Below are positions 22,171 through 34,870 of a stretch of DNA of 64,000 nucleotides, piece by piece. The position numbers and the translations under genes were made by a program. The notes below the pieces were generated by a model that searched no databases, was not told the origin of the DNA, and saw nothing but the letters and a program-made list of their open reading frames with translations. Each line of letters opens with the position of its first letter. The first letter of the stretch is position 1. Source of the DNA: Limnanthes douglasii subsp. nivea (Eukaryota > Streptophyta > Magnoliopsida > Brassicales > Limnanthaceae); contig JAUPFV010000001.1 of assembly GCA_036936605.1 (NCBI GenBank), positions 151,623,187 through 151,687,186 of the forward strand. Reading direction: 5' to 3'.

Positions 22171-25100
22171 TTGCCAGAAGAAAAACTGAGTAAAAGAAAG
22201 AAAAACGCAGCCCCAAAAACAAGGAAAATGGCGAGACACACACAACAAGACTCTAATCAGAACATCCCAACCATAGACCAACCACAAGCAGTCACGAGAA
22301 CAATGATTCCATCAACGCCAACTGAGACAACCCAACCAAAGGCTGAGGAAGTAGACGATCATAATATGAGTGACACGCTGGGTAGTTTTGTGCACAAACA
22401 CAGGGATACTTCAAAAAAAACTGGAGCTGAAGCAACATTAAAATGTTTGAAAACCTATACCGATAATAATAAGTACTTACGCAAGATCGACCCACGGGCG
22501 AAAGAAGTAATTATATGCCTATATATAATATATTTAATTCGCATTAAATAAATTATAATTTTTATGGTTTTCTCATCGCAGCTTGAAAAGTTAAGGTTAA
22601 AGGTAGCAAGACTTGAAGAAGAACAACAACTCCATAATGCTTTCTCTTTGCCCTTTTGCTCTTCTGGAATGCCTGCAAAGGAGAAGCAACCACGACTACC
22701 AGCACTGCCAACAGAAGCCGCATCCACTGATCAGAACCCAAATCAGGACGGGAAAATGCAGGAATCTGGAAAGTATGATGCAGTCTTACCGGAGGAGAAT
22801 GACAATGATAAGAACCATTCACCGGTACAATATGAACAAAGACCTGAAGAGTTATCGGTCACCACAAAGTCAGACACAGTGGAGAGACAGGTAGATAAGT
22901 CTTCACCTACAGAAGAGGCAACAATAGTTCTGAGTCCTCCAACAGAGACAGAAACAAATGACTTTCTTCCAAATAACCGACAACTCGTACATGCCATAAT
23001 AGAGGACATATGCTGCAAAAAATATAAAGTTAAAGAGGTAGAAGCTCGTGAGAAGGAAATTGCAACCGAAGAGTCTGGAGTTACGGATGCTGAAGGTCGT
23101 GAAGATGTAAGTGGATCTTAAGTACATTAGGATACAACTATACAAAAATATTGGGTTGTTAAGTTTTTTTTTCAAAATATAGCAGGTGTAGTGTTTTAAA
23201 AGAACCAGCATTTATGTATTTAAACACAACTCGCATCTTAATATGCGTTATGGATTTCAAACAACTCGCGTGGTATATATACAAACAATTAGAAAATAGT
23301 TGTGTTTAAACAAATTGTGTTGCTTAGTTAGTAACAACTCTCATGTAGTATTCACAGTGTTTAATCATACACAACTCTCATCGTAACCTGCGGTGTTTTT
23401 TGTAACTACATAACCTCAGAGTTGTTTGGATAAATATCCGAGTGTTGTTTCTACAACTCCATAAATCTCATAATAACCTGAGAGTTGTTTGTAGAAATAT
23501 ATGAGTGTTGTTCCCACTGTATAGCCAGCGAGTTGTTTGCTTAAACTCTCAGGTTTGTTTTGCCATTAGTGCAAATAACTCTCAAGTTTGATATGAAACA
23601 ACATGCCGAACGACAACAGTCACAACAACAATAAATTGAAGGAGAACAACAACAACAATAACAACAATAACAACCATAACAACAATCACAACAACAACAA
23701 CAACCACAACAACAACATCAACAAAAACAGATTCAAGGAGAACAAAAAAAAACACCCATCCTTGGCAAAAAGGGAAATGATAATACAGACCGAAGATGCA
23801 CAACCTATAGCGGGAGAATATTCAGAGTCTGCCCATCCATGTAAGAAGCCAGAACTGCCCAGCCATGAAGAAGTACCGTTGGAAGTCAGAACTGTTCCCC
23901 TATATAGAGACGTAGTTGAAGTCCAAAAAATGGCCAACGCAAAGTCAGAACCACCGAGCCAAACAACATTTGTGGGACCATTACTGAATCGGCCGGAAAA
24001 GCAAGAATGCGAAGTTCCGGAGTCTTTTGATATGCATGATAACACAATACATTTACCAAATGTATTTTTTGTGGTTATTACTTGCAAGTTTCATAGTTAG
24101 TATTAGATGAAATTGGTGATCTTGAAATCAATAGTATGATACAACGGGATTTTGAGAATATGTCGGATGATGCAATAAATAAATTTTGTCAACGAGATTT
24201 TGATATTATCCTGGAGCAGTCAACGACATTGGTCGTCGCAGATTCTGTGGTAAGTGGATTATTAAATAATAATACATTGAAGGTGTGTATTTTGGATTTT
24301 ATAATTTGACAATATAGTACATTTTTATGTTCAAGTCAAGGGAATAAATAGTGGGGGAGGATGACATGCTGCCTAATTTTAGACCCAGCAGCCGAATGAA
24401 GAGGTAAGTCTTTTAGAAGATCCATAACCACTTGTATTGGTAACTCTCACCGACTCGCCAAACAAAACACCGACAACTGAACTGATCGATGTCAGTGAAT
24501 ACCACAAGGTACAATTAATTCAAGGCAGAGAAGACGGAGCCGATCCTCAGGTATGGTATTTACCAATGTCCAAGTTTACCTACAGACTTCATGTGCCTAC
24601 GAGTGATGTGTTGACGTTACCTTTCGAAAAAGACCTGGACTACAAGGTATCCACTTAACAAACAACTTCCAGATATCTTTCAATTAACTCTCAAATATTG
24701 TATTTAATAAACAACTCCTGGTAGATTTTAGACGATTGGATTCTAAATATGCTTAAAGCAGTAATATAAAAGGTTCAATGCAAAACTTTCCTTTAAGCTA
24801 AATATGGTTCCATACAAATTTCTAGCATGGCTATGGTAAATTTAGCTATAAACTACCAACACCTAACACGTTTTGATTGTAATATAATTTTACTTAAATG
24901 TAGTACCAACTGGAAAAAGGAAAGGAAATAACAAATGTAGTTGACGATATTTGTAAAAATACCTTCAGACACAAACATTGGGCTCATTCCAGTCTGCAAC
25001 ACTAAAAATGATACAATGAACCATTATACGTTGCTCGTTATTGATATAAAAGCCAGGACGAAAATAAACTACAACCCACCCCTGCCTCTTCCACATGCAG

Positions 25101-25903
25101 TGGATTACACAACAAAGACACCTGGTCCGCTGGTAAGATTACTAACTGTTACCATACTTCTGAGAGTTGTTTTGAACCTCTATAAAGTATGAGATTTGTA
25201 TGTAATTCCCATTATTTCATGAGAGTTGTATGCAATTCGCATCATTGTATGAGAGTTGTCCCAATTCTATCACGTGGGAGTTGTTTGCAACTCTACAAGC
25301 TGGGAGTTGTTTACAACTCTATTTCCATAGAGTTGTTGACAACTTCATTTTCTTAGTATTGTTTCCAACTACATTCTCTGAGATTTGTTGACAACTATAT
25401 TACCTGAGAGTTGTCAACAACTCTACAAGCTGAGAGTTGTTTGAAATTCTGTTACCTTGAGTGTTATATGCAATTCTATATTATGAGAGCTGTTTGCAAC
25501 TATATTTCCTGAGAGTTGTTTCCAACTACATTCCCTGAGAGTTGTTAACATCTATATTACCTGAGAGTTGTCAACAACTCTACAAGCTGGCAGTTGTTGG
25601 AAATTCTGTTACCTGAGAGTTTATTTGTACATGATTCATGATACAAAATATTATGAATAGTTGGAATATTATCTCGAGAGAAAATACCTAGAAGAGGCAA
25701 AGAATAGGTACAAAGTCAAGAACGCAAGAAATATTCCATAACAAGAAAAATACACCCTCGAGTGCGGTATATTCATCTGCGAATACGCCATAGATATTAT
25801 CAAAAAATGATACGTGCAGAAGACTTACCGAAAAGATATAGTAAGAGAGGTCAGAGCTGAAATGTTTTATTATTTCCTAAATGATGAAAATACTAACCGA
25901 TAA
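22171..25903 (+). pseudogene. Ulp1-like (C48) cysteine protease gene of the MULE, copy 1
   Basis: A multi-exon reading. The N-terminal exon is about 22171-22506 and exon 22582-23106 follows an acceptor at 22580-22581, with donor GTAAGT at 23107. A low-complexity Asn-rich piece lies from 23603, with shorter exons to 24651. The protease part reads YTLLVIDIKARTKINYN after the catalytic-type His (MNHY; usually HW) at about 25020, exon about 24904-25131. A repeat-filled intron (about 25132-25660) follows, then an exon to the TAA at 25901-25903 with ECGIFICEYAIDIIKK around the catalytic Cys. In-frame TAA at 25739-25741, just before the expected oxyanion Gln, and TGA at 25808-25810 disable it. Ulp1 enzymes process SUMO; the role in MULEs is unknown. 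Confidence 0.75.
25132..25660. repeat. TGAGAGTTGT repeat cluster in a Ulp1 intron
   Basis: It lies between the exon ending GGTCCGCTG before a GTAAGA donor and the exon starting near TTGGAATATTATCTC. It holds about 15 copies of (C)TGAGAGTTGTTTGCAACTCT-like units, each an imperfect hairpin (GAGAGTTG...CAACTCT). Flanking exons are free of the motif. Confidence 0.8.
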
Positions 25904-26450
25904 TGGTAGTCATCTTTTTTATGTTCCAACCTGGGGAGGGAGCTAGTTTTTTTGTGTGTACATATATTGCTTGTGATTTTTTTAGTGTATATATAAAGTT
26001 TTTTTTGTTTCAAAAATATGCAATGTATGATATTTTTGAAATCACTTGACCAACAATTCGTATAATTCCCTGATATATACTAAATAATTCGAAAACATAC
26101 CAAAAGAATACAAACAAACTGTAACGACTCCCTTGGTAACCGGTAATTGCATTGAGCACGCAAAAATCATATAATCAAACACAACCCATTAATTGTTGAA
26201 TTGACAGAGAGGGGGCTGTGTAATCATCAACATAGCCACCACCTCGTTCAGACCCCATCTCTGCCTATAAATAATAGTAACTAATGGGTAATTTTAAAAT
26301 AAACTCTATAATCAAAAGATCATACCATCTTTATTTACAATCACCATATCTATCTTTGGTTCTTTAGGCGACTCTTGGTCTTCCATAACGACCAACAGAA
26401 GCTCCAGATTAATCTCCCCGGTGGCACCACCAAACAGCCTAACCTCTATA

Positions 26451-26714
26451 ATGGACTTTGATATTGACTACTTTTTTGTTGACTCTGGACCAGTTGAAGT
26501 GGTTGAAATGATGGCTGACGCTCAGCTAACAGAGGTTCCAAACAAGAAAAGAAAGAGGGAAGACACAAAGGAGGAAGATGAGGAAGAAGAGGAAGATGAG
26601 GAAGATGTTGGTACATCGTTGGAGGCCCATCAGATGGAGGAAGAGTATGAGAGAGATGTTGATGATGAGCGTGAAGAAGAGGAAAAAGCGGGAGAATCCT
26701 CTAGTGATGACTAA
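26451..26714 (+). CDS. small acidic protein ORF, copy 1
   Basis: An 87-residue ORF from ATG at 26451. It starts MDFDIDYFFVDSG, has a basic patch NKKRKRE in the middle and a long Glu/Asp-rich tail ending GESSSDD. A TATA-like CTATAAATA lies about 180 bp upstream, which may mean a separate transcript. The frame is conserved in the duplicate (33402-33665), with differences mostly in the acidic run. The acidic low-complexity sequence gives no domain assignment; it may be the last exon or a relic of the protease gene. Function unknown. Confidence 0.4.
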   Translation: MDFDIDYFFVDSGPVEVVEMMADAQLTEVPNKKRKREDTKEEDEEEEEDEEDVGTSLEAHQMEEEYERDVDDEREEEEKAGESSSDD

Positions 26715-27589
26715 TCGTTACTGCTTATGTTTTTTATTTTTTTTGCATGCAAACTGACAAACATTAAAGATGGTAATATTTTTTTGGAAGTGTTTAGTGC
26801 ATGAAGCCTAATATGGATATATAATATCTTTTTTTGTATTAAATTTTGATCAGTTTAAAAGGTTTATGAATCCTTAATATTTTACAAGCAACTCTCATGT
26901 CACGTTGACAAAAAAACTCTCTTTATCTATTTTCAAAGAACTATCAGGAAAGTAATATACAAACAATTCACATTTACTCGGGGGAAGGACATGCAAGTAA
27001 TTTGCATCAACGTCTTACACATATATGTGCAAACAATTCGTATCCTAGTATTTTGTTGTTGTTTGCAAACAACTTTCAACTATGACTGCGAGTTTTGTGC
27101 ATATATATTGCATGATAGTTGGTTGCAAGCAATTCACAACTATACCCGAGAGTTGTTTGCAACTATATAGTATGAGAGTTGTTTGCAACTCTATTTCTTG
27201 AGAGTTGTCTGCACCTCTATTTCCAGAGTGTTGTTTTAACTCTATAAGCTGAGAGTTATTTGTAGTTATATTACCTGAGAGTTGTATGGAACTATAAAGT
27301 TTGAGAGTTGTTTTAAACTACATACCGTGAGAGTTGTTGACAGCTCTATAACCTGAGAGTTGTCAACAACTCTACAAGCTGGAAGTTGTTTGTGACTATA
27401 TACCCAGAGTGTTGTTTGCAACTATAGCCTGATAGTTCTTTCTGCCTGTAAGGTGGTTGTGTTGTAATATTGTAATACAAACAATTCGCAGTGTATGCAA
27501 TAAACAACTCTCAAATTGTTTAGTGTATTGTACATAACACACACGATATTACAAATTAATCTACCGAATAGATAGATTTTTAAACTGGA

Positions 27590-30174
27590 ACCTTACAGGT
27601 CCTCCTGTTATAACCTGATTTCAAACCACTGCCACACCTCAGCTACTTGGTTGTAATTTCTCCTCTAAACGAGATTCATTTTTCTTAGGCCTTTTGGGTC
27701 TTTTTTCATGTTGGGAGGCATAATTTCCACCTCCGACGGATCGTTAGAACTTGATCCTTCGCTGAAATCAGTTATCATTGGTATGCTGAAAGAGTAACTT
27801 GACCTATAATTTAACCGTGAAGAACGACTCTATTATAGTTAGAGGATTTTTGTCGGTAGACTGAATTGCCGCTAAAGCGCGAGGACATGGAAACCACTTC
27901 TGTTGCCATACTCCGCAAGAACATTTAAAATCCAACAAATTTACAATTGTTACAAGGTCTGAAAAGACTTCAAACAAGGTTGCAGAAGACTTTTGTATTA
28001 TCCAAGTTCGACATTTCTCAACATTATACTTTAACTTATTTTCATACTTGGGGCATCAATTAGTACTCCAGCTTAACCCCGCTTGGTATCTTCATGAAAC
28101 TTGAGTCATATGTAAGACTCTAATCCGGTCAATCAACTCAACAATGGGTAGGCCGCATAATTTTTTTTGACCTGATTGTTAAAATATTCGACCGCTGTAG
28201 AATCCATATTCACGTATCGTTTCGGTTTAACATATGCCTGACCATACTTATTCAGAGGTAAATTTCAAGAATTTTTTTAATTCTTTCACCACCTTCACAT
28301 TAAAAATCTCTTACTAGATCAGTAAAAAGATCTTGTGTGGGAGCATAAGCACATCGATGGAAGAAATTTAGCATCATAGACTTAGAGTCTATGTTAGTAT
28401 GTTCCAAAGCTTTTCTCAAATTCTGAGCAAGATGGTAATAACAGTACGCATGAAAATAGTTTGGATACAAGACATAAACAACATTAACTATACCGGCATG
28501 ACAGTCAGAAAGAAATGTGCTTTGGCACTCAAACATATGAGGTTTCAAACAACCCAAAAACAACAACCAATTGTCTGAATCCTCAATGCTCACGATACCA
28601 ATTGCAAGGGGGAATAGTCCTGGAATACATGACAAACATACTCAAAAGTTGCACTAAAGCATGGTCTTAACAATAACACAACTCACATCTTATTATTCAT
28701 GAGAGTTGTATCTTGAGAGTTTTGTACAACTTTATAGTGGGAGTTGTTTGTAAATTTTCCATGAGAGTTGTTTGGAACTCTTCCCTGGGAGTTGTTTCCA
28801 ACTCTTCCTTAGGAGTTGTTTATAACTATATACTAGAAGTTGTTTGCAACTCTTCCCTGAGAGTTGTTTGTAACTATACCCTTGGGCGTTGTTTACAACT
28901 CTTTTCCTGGGTATTACGTGGGAGTTGTTTGTAACCTTTTATTGGGAGTTGTTTGTAACTCTATCCCTGAGAGTTTTTTGCAACTTATTGCTGAAAGTTG
29001 TTTGCAATTTTTACACAAACCTAATAATCAATCAAATTATAAAAGAAGTATGGAGCTAACTATTGTTGTCGTCATTTCCTACGGAATAAAGAAATATACC
29101 CTTATACTTCTTGTATAAATGGGTTCCATCAACATAAAACATTGGAAGCTATGAATGGAAACCTTGAAGACATGAACCGAATACTATAAAACAACGATTG
29201 AAGATGTTTCCAGCCGATAATTCCAACTGGCAGTCGGTAGTAATATCGCAGCTCTTCAATCATTTGAAGTACCCCCTTAGTAAACCAAAAGAACTTGAAC
29301 TATCTCCGAAAACTAGCCTCGTTGTCTTCTCCAAAGTATTCCATGACAAATGGTAAGATATGTCTAGACCGTAATCTTGTTTGACATAATATTGTATGGT
29401 TTTAGCTGTAAACAAATGACATGTCTGGATAGAATCATGAATTTCCTCAACAATCAAATCCGATGTTAAATGCATATGCCTCTTATGTTTTTGGGAATAA
29501 ACGAGACTGCAAGTATGGTGCGCAACATACCTCTTAATCGTTATTAATCTAGTGTCGGAATCAATTGATACGTAAAGTCTCCATTTGCATCCGTTTGTCA
29601 ATTTATTTTCACAATAAGTAGTGATTTTTTGTTTGATATATCGTGCATGTATTTGAAAGAAAAACTATGCTCTAAAGCATATCGCCACAAAGATAACCTT
29701 AGAGTTGGAACCCATTCTTCAAAAGCTTGACCAACTCCTCTAATAACATTAGCCCAACCAGTAATAGCAAGTTGTTTTTTCTCTGATTAGAATTACCTAA
29801 ACCATTACTACTCTCCCCGCTAGTTAGTTAATTATGAGAGGGTTCTCCCAAACTTATGCAAGTTTGTTTACGCTTTTGACCAGAACCTTTATCACAGAAC
29901 CTTTATCAAAGATTTGCTGTTCTATGAGAAAACTAACCCGTTTCAAACGCTCTAAATCAAGATATAATTCTAAACCAAAAAAATATTTCTCATTAATAAA
30001 GAAACAATTCTTATCATCCCCGCAGGAGTAGGTAATTAGGTAGTTACCTCTGACCAGCTCCTCCCATGTGCTCTCCACATACTCTTGGATACTTTGAAAG
30101 TTTTCAAACTCCGTGAAAGACACAATTGCCGTTTGGTGATCATGTTTTAAAATAAAAACTCGTGATTTAGACAT
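27590..30174 (-). pseudogene. MuDR/MULE transposase gene
   Basis: Minus-strand domain order is complete. The N-terminal region (29854-30174) is followed by a MuDR DNA-binding zinc domain at 29260-29601 (CKWRLYV...HHTCS...YGLDISYH..W). The catalytic core's first Asp is at about 29105-29125 (MFYVDGTHLYKKYKG). After a repeat-filled gap (28660-29030) the core continues at 28300-28635 (PLAIGIVSIEDSDNWLLFL, DCHAGI, HAYCYYHLAQNL). A SWIM zinc finger lies at about 27845-27945 (CSCGVWQQKWFPCPRALAAI). SWIM fingers are CxC...CxH; the last His reads Arg. With in-frame stops such as the one before LPMFYVDG, the gene looks inactive. It would catalyse cut-and-paste transposition. Confidence 0.8.
28660..29030. 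repeat. TGAGAGTTGT repeat cluster inside the transposase gene
   Basis: About ten GAGAGTTGTTT/GGGAGTTGTTT units separate the VDGTHL part of the transposase core from its PLAIGIV part. This is most simply an intron holding the same repeat seen in the Ulp1 introns. Splice sites were not resolved. Confidence 0.75.
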
Positions 30175-30587
30175 ATCTTACCATGCACTGAACAATTATA
30201 AAGCAGTTACGTGGCAAGTTAGTGATAGCAAACAATTCGCACAACCACATATGAATAACTCTCAATAATGATTCATGAGAGTTGTTTACAACTCTTTAAC
30301 CTGGGAGTTGAGAGTTGTCTGCAACTCTTCACCCTGAGAGTTGTCTGCAAATCTTCAACCTGAGAGTTGTCTGCCACGTATTATTTTGGTTGTTGGTTAC
30401 AACACTATATATTGAGAGTTGTTTACAATTATATTTACAGAGATTTGATTCAACTCTATTACTTGAGAGTTGTTTGTAGAAATATATGAGTGTTGTTCCC
30501 ACTGTATAGCCTGTGAGTTGTTTGCTTAAACTCTCAGGTTTGTTTTGCCATTAGTGTAAATAACTCTCAAGTTTGATATGAAACAAC

Positions 30588-32864
30588 ATGCCGAACAAAA
30601 ACAGTTACAACAACAACAAATTGAAGGAGAACAACAACAATAATAACAACAACAACAACCATAACAACAATCACAACAACAAAAATAGCCACAACAACAG
30701 ATTCAATATAAACAACAACAACATCAACAAAAACAGATTCAAGGAGAACAACAAAAACAACACCCATTCTTGGCAAAGAGTGAAATGATAATACAGACCG
30801 AAGATGCACAACCTATAGCGGGAAAAGATTCAGAGTTTGCCCATCCATGTAAGAAGCTAGAACTACCCAGCCACAAAGAAGTACCGTTGCAAGTCAGAAT
30901 TGCTCACCTATACAGAGACGTAGTTGAAGTCCAAAAAACGGCCAACGCAAAGTCAGAACCACCGAGCCAAACAACATTTGTGGGACCATTACCGAATCGG
31001 CCGGAAAAGCAAGAATGCGAAGTTCCAGAGTCTTCTGATATGCATGATAACACAATACATTTACCAAATGTATTTTTGTGGTTATTACTTGCAAGTTTCA
31101 TAGTTAGTATTAGATGAAATTGGTGATCTTGAAATCAATAGTATGATACAACAGGCTTTGGAGAATATGTCGGATGATGCAATAAATAAATTTTGTCAAC
31201 GAGATTTTGATATTATCCCGGAGCAGTCAACGGCATTGATCGTCGCAGATTCTGTGGTAAGTGGATTATTAAATAATAATACATTGAAGGTGTGCATTTT
31301 GGATTTTATAATTTGACAATATAGTATCTTTTTATGTTCAAGTCAAGGGAATAAACAGTGGGGGAGGATGACATGCTGCCTAATTTTAGACCCAACATCC
31401 GAAGGAAGAGGTAAGTCTTTTAGAAGATCCATAACTACTTGTATTGGTCACTCTCACCGACTGGCCAAACAAAACACCGACAACTGAACTGATCGATGTC
31501 AGTGAATACCACAAGGTACAATTAATTCAAGGCAGAGAAGACGAAGCCGATCCTCAGGTATGGTATTTACCAATGTCCAAGTTTACCTACAGACTTCATA
31601 TGCCTGCGAGTGATGTGTTGACGTTACCTTTCGAAAAGGACCTGGACTACAAGGTATCCACTTAACAAACAACTTCCAGATATCTTTCAATTAACTCTCA
31701 AATATTATATTTAATAAACAACTCCTGGTAGATTTTAGACGATTGGATTCTAAATATGCTTAAAGTAGTAATATAAAAGGTTCAATGCAAAACTTTCCTT
31801 TAAGCTAAATATGGTTCCATACAAATTTCTAGCATGGATATGATAAATTTAGCTATAAACTACCAACACCTAACACGTTTTGATTGTAATATAATTTTAC
31901 TTAAATGTAGTACCAACTGGAAAAAGGAAAGGAAATAACAAATGTAGTTGACGATATTTGTAAAAATACCTTCAGACACAAACATTGGGCTCATTCCAGT
32001 ATGCAATACTAAGAATGATACAATGAACCATTATACGTTGCTCGTTATTGATATAAAAGCCAGGACGAAAATAAACTATAACCCACCCCTGCCTCGTCCA
32101 CATGTAGTGGATTACACAACAAAGACACCTGGTCCGTTGGTAAGATTACTAACTGTTACCATACTTCTGAGAGTTGTTTTGAACCTCTATAAAGTATGAG
32201 ATTTGTATGTAATTCCCATTATTTCATGAGAGTTGTATGCAATTCGCATCATTGTATGAGAGTTTTCCCAATGCTATCACGTGGGAGTTGTTTGCAACTC
32301 TACAAGTTGGGAGTTGTTTACAACTCTATTTCCAGAGAGTTGTTGACAACTTAATTTCCTTAGTATTGTTTCCAACTACATTCCCTCAGATTTGTTGACA
32401 ACTATATTACCTGAGAGTTGTTTGAAATTCTGTTACCTTGAGTGTTGTATGCAATTCTATATTATGAGAGCTGTTTGCAACTCTATTTCTTGAGAGTTGT
32501 TAACATCTATATTACCTGAGAGTTGTCAACAACTCTACAAGCTGGCAGTTGTTGGAAATTCTGTTACCTGAGAGTTTATTTGTACATGATTCCTCATACA
32601 AAATATTATGAATAGTTGGAATATTATCTCAAGATAAAATACCTAGAAGAGGCAAAGAATAGGTACAAAGTCAAGAACGCAAGAAATATTCCATAACAAG
32701 AAAAAGACACCATCGAGTGCGGTATATTCATCTACGAATACGCCATAGATATTATCAAAAAAGGATACGTGCAGAAGACTTACCGAAAAGATATGGTAAG
32801 AGAGGTCAGAGTTGAAATGTTTTATTATTTCCTAAATGATGAAAATACTAACCGATACTGGTAG
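30588..32864 (+). pseudogene. Ulp1-like cysteine protease, copy 2 (partial)
   Basis: A duplicate of 23603-25903, lacking the first exons. It keeps the Asn-rich tract (30588-30720), the YTLLVIDIKARTKINYN segment (about 32029) and ECGIF around the catalytic Cys (about 32710). It shares the TAA before the oxyanion Gln (32694-32696) with copy 1, so that lesion predates the duplication. Unlike copy 1 it has Gly, not a stop, at IIKKGYVQ, and its C-terminus runs to TAG at 32862-32864. ICEYA has become IYEYA here. It cannot encode a full protease. Confidence 0.75.
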
Positions 32865-33401
32865 TCATCTTTTTTATGTTTAACCTGGGGAGGGAGCTAG
32901 TTTTTTTGTGTACATATATTGCTTGCGATTTTTTTAGTGTATATATAGAGTTTTTTTTGTTTCAAAAATATGCAATGTATGACATTTTTAACTCAATTGA
33001 CCAACAATTCGCATCATTCCCTGATATATACTAAATAATTCGAAAACATACCAAAAGAATACAAACAAACTATAACGGCTGCCTTGGTAACCGGTAATTG
33101 CATTGAGCACGCAAAAATCATCTAATCAAACACAACCCATTAATTGTTGAATTGACAGGGAGGGGGCTGTGTAATCATCAACATAGCCACCGCCTCGTTC
33201 AGACCCCCTCTCTGCCTATAAATAATAGTAACTAATGGGTAATTTTAAAATAAACTCTATAATCAAAAGATCATACCATCTTTATTTACAATCACCATAT
33301 CTATCTTTGGTTCTTTAGGCGACTCTTGGTCTTCCATAACGACCAACAGAAGCTCCAGATTAATCTCTCCGGTGGCACCACCAAACAGCCTAACCTCTGT
33401 A

Positions 33402-33665
33402 ATGGACTTTGATATTGACTACTTTTTTGTTGACTCTGGACCAGTTGAAGTGGTTGAAATGATGGCTGACGCTCAGCTAACAGAGGTTCCAAACAAGAAA
33501 AGAAAGAGGGAAGACACAAAGGAGGAAGATGAGGAAGAAGAGGAAGAGGAGGAAGATGTTGGTACATCGTTGGAGGCCCATCAGATGGAGGAAGAGTATG
33601 ATAGAGATGTTGATGATGAGCGTGAAGAAGAGGAAGAAGCCGGAGAATCCTCTAGTGATGACTAA
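33402..33665 (+). CDS. small acidic protein ORF, copy 2
   Basis: The duplicate of 26451-26714: same length (87 residues), same start MDFDIDYFFV and end GESSSDD, with a few conservative changes in the acidic tract (for example EEEA for EEKA). Retention of frame in both copies is weak evidence for coding because the duplication is young. Function unknown. Confidence 0.4.
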   Translation: MDFDIDYFFVDSGPVEVVEMMADAQLTEVPNKKRKREDTKEEDEEEEEEEEDVGTSLEAHQMEEEYDRDVDDEREEEEEAGESSSDD

Positions 33666-33999
33666 TCCTTTCCATTTTTTTTTTATTTTTTTGCATGCAA
33701 ACTGACAAACATTAAAGATGGTAATATTTTTTTGGAAGTGTTTAGTGCATGAAGCCTACTATGGATATGTAATCTATTTTTTGTATAAAATTTTGATCAG
33801 TTTAAAAGGTTTATGAATCCTTAATATTTTACAAGCAACTCTCATGTCACGTTGACAAAAAAACTCTCTTTATCTATTTTCAAAGAACTATTAGGAAAGT
33901 AATATACAAACAATTTACATTTACTCGGGGGAAGGACATGCAAGTAATTTGCATCAACGTCTTACACATATATGTGCAAACAATTCATATCCTAGTATT

Positions 34000-34870
34000 T
34001 TGTTGTTGTTTGCAAACAACTCTCAACTATGCCTGTGAGTTTTGTGTATATATATTGCATGATAGTTGGTTGCAAGCAATTCAAAACTATACCCGAGAGT
34101 TGTTTGCAACTATATAGTATGAGAGTTGTTTGCAACTCTATTTCTTGAGAGTTGTCTGCACCTCTATTTCCAGAGTGTTGTTTCAACTCTATAAGCTGAG
34201 AGTTATTTGTAGTTATATTACCTGAGAGTTGTATGCAACTATAAAGTGTGAGAGTTGTTTCAAACTACATACCGTGAGAGTTGTTGACAGCTCTATAACC
34301 TGAGAGTTGTCAACAACTCTACAAGCTGGAAGTTGTTTGTGACTATATACCCTGAGTGTTATTTTCAACCTGAGAGTTGTCTGCGACATATTATTCTGGT
34401 TGTTGGTTACAACTCTATACGTTGAGCGTTGTTTCAACTCTATTACATGAGAGTTGTTTGCAACTCTATTGACGAAGAATAATATGCAACTCTATTTCTT
34501 GGGAGTTGCGTGCAACTCAATTTCCTGAGAGTTGTGTACAACTTTACAAGCTGAGAGTTGTTTAAACTTTATTATCTGACTTGTCTACAACTATATTTCC
34601 TGAGAGTTGTTTGCAAATAATTCGTATCTTCTACAATTCGCATCCTCATTTAACAACTTTATTTAACAATTCACATCTCTGTCGCGAATGTCTGAGAGTT
34701 GTTTGTAATTGTATAAACTGAGAGTTGTTTCAACTCTATAATTTGAGATTGTAGGAAGTTCTACTTCCTGAGAGTTGTGTGCAATTTCTGTTATCAGAGA
34801 GATGTTTGCAACTGTATTTAACAACTCGCATCTTCATTTACACACAATTCGCGTCTTCTACATAAAAAAA
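34000..34870. repeat. right-flank TGAGAGTTGT repeat cluster
   Basis: About 20 units of TGAGAGTTGTTTGCAACTCT type, becoming sparser to the right with CAACTCGCATC variants near 34820. Orientation is mostly opposite to the left-flank cluster at 21735-22035, so the element is flanked by inverted subterminal arrays. Confidence 0.85.

Larger units (their letters stand above)
30463..34366 (+). repeat. tandem duplicate of the MULE protease half (copy of 23479-27415)
   Basis: The two blocks match from the sequence before TATATGAGTGTTGTTCCCAC (23499 and 30479) through the acidic ORF and the right-hand repeat cluster to ACTATATACCC (27404 and 34354). Differences are scattered substitutions and a few indels: Asn-tract length, and loss of a repeat unit near 32410. 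After 34366 the sequence matches 30357-30462, so the arrangement fits a direct tandem duplication of protease plus transposase, with the second transposase mostly deleted. High identity implies a recent event. Confidence 0.85.

Noticed and set aside
21943..22287. 114-codon minus-strand ORF at the left of the MULE
   Set aside because: It runs through the ACAACTCTCA repeat cluster and the opposite strand of the first protease exon, with no domain; repeat-driven.
23603..24100. Asn-rich ORF as an independent gene (NNNN tracts)
   Set aside because: The Asn run comes from AAC trinucleotide repeats, and the segment lies in order within the Ulp1-MULE gene and is duplicated with it. Treated as a low-complexity part of that reading.
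26421..26450. Upstream GTG start for the acidic ORF
   Set aside because: Plant nuclear genes start with ATG almost without exception; the first ATG at 26451 is used.
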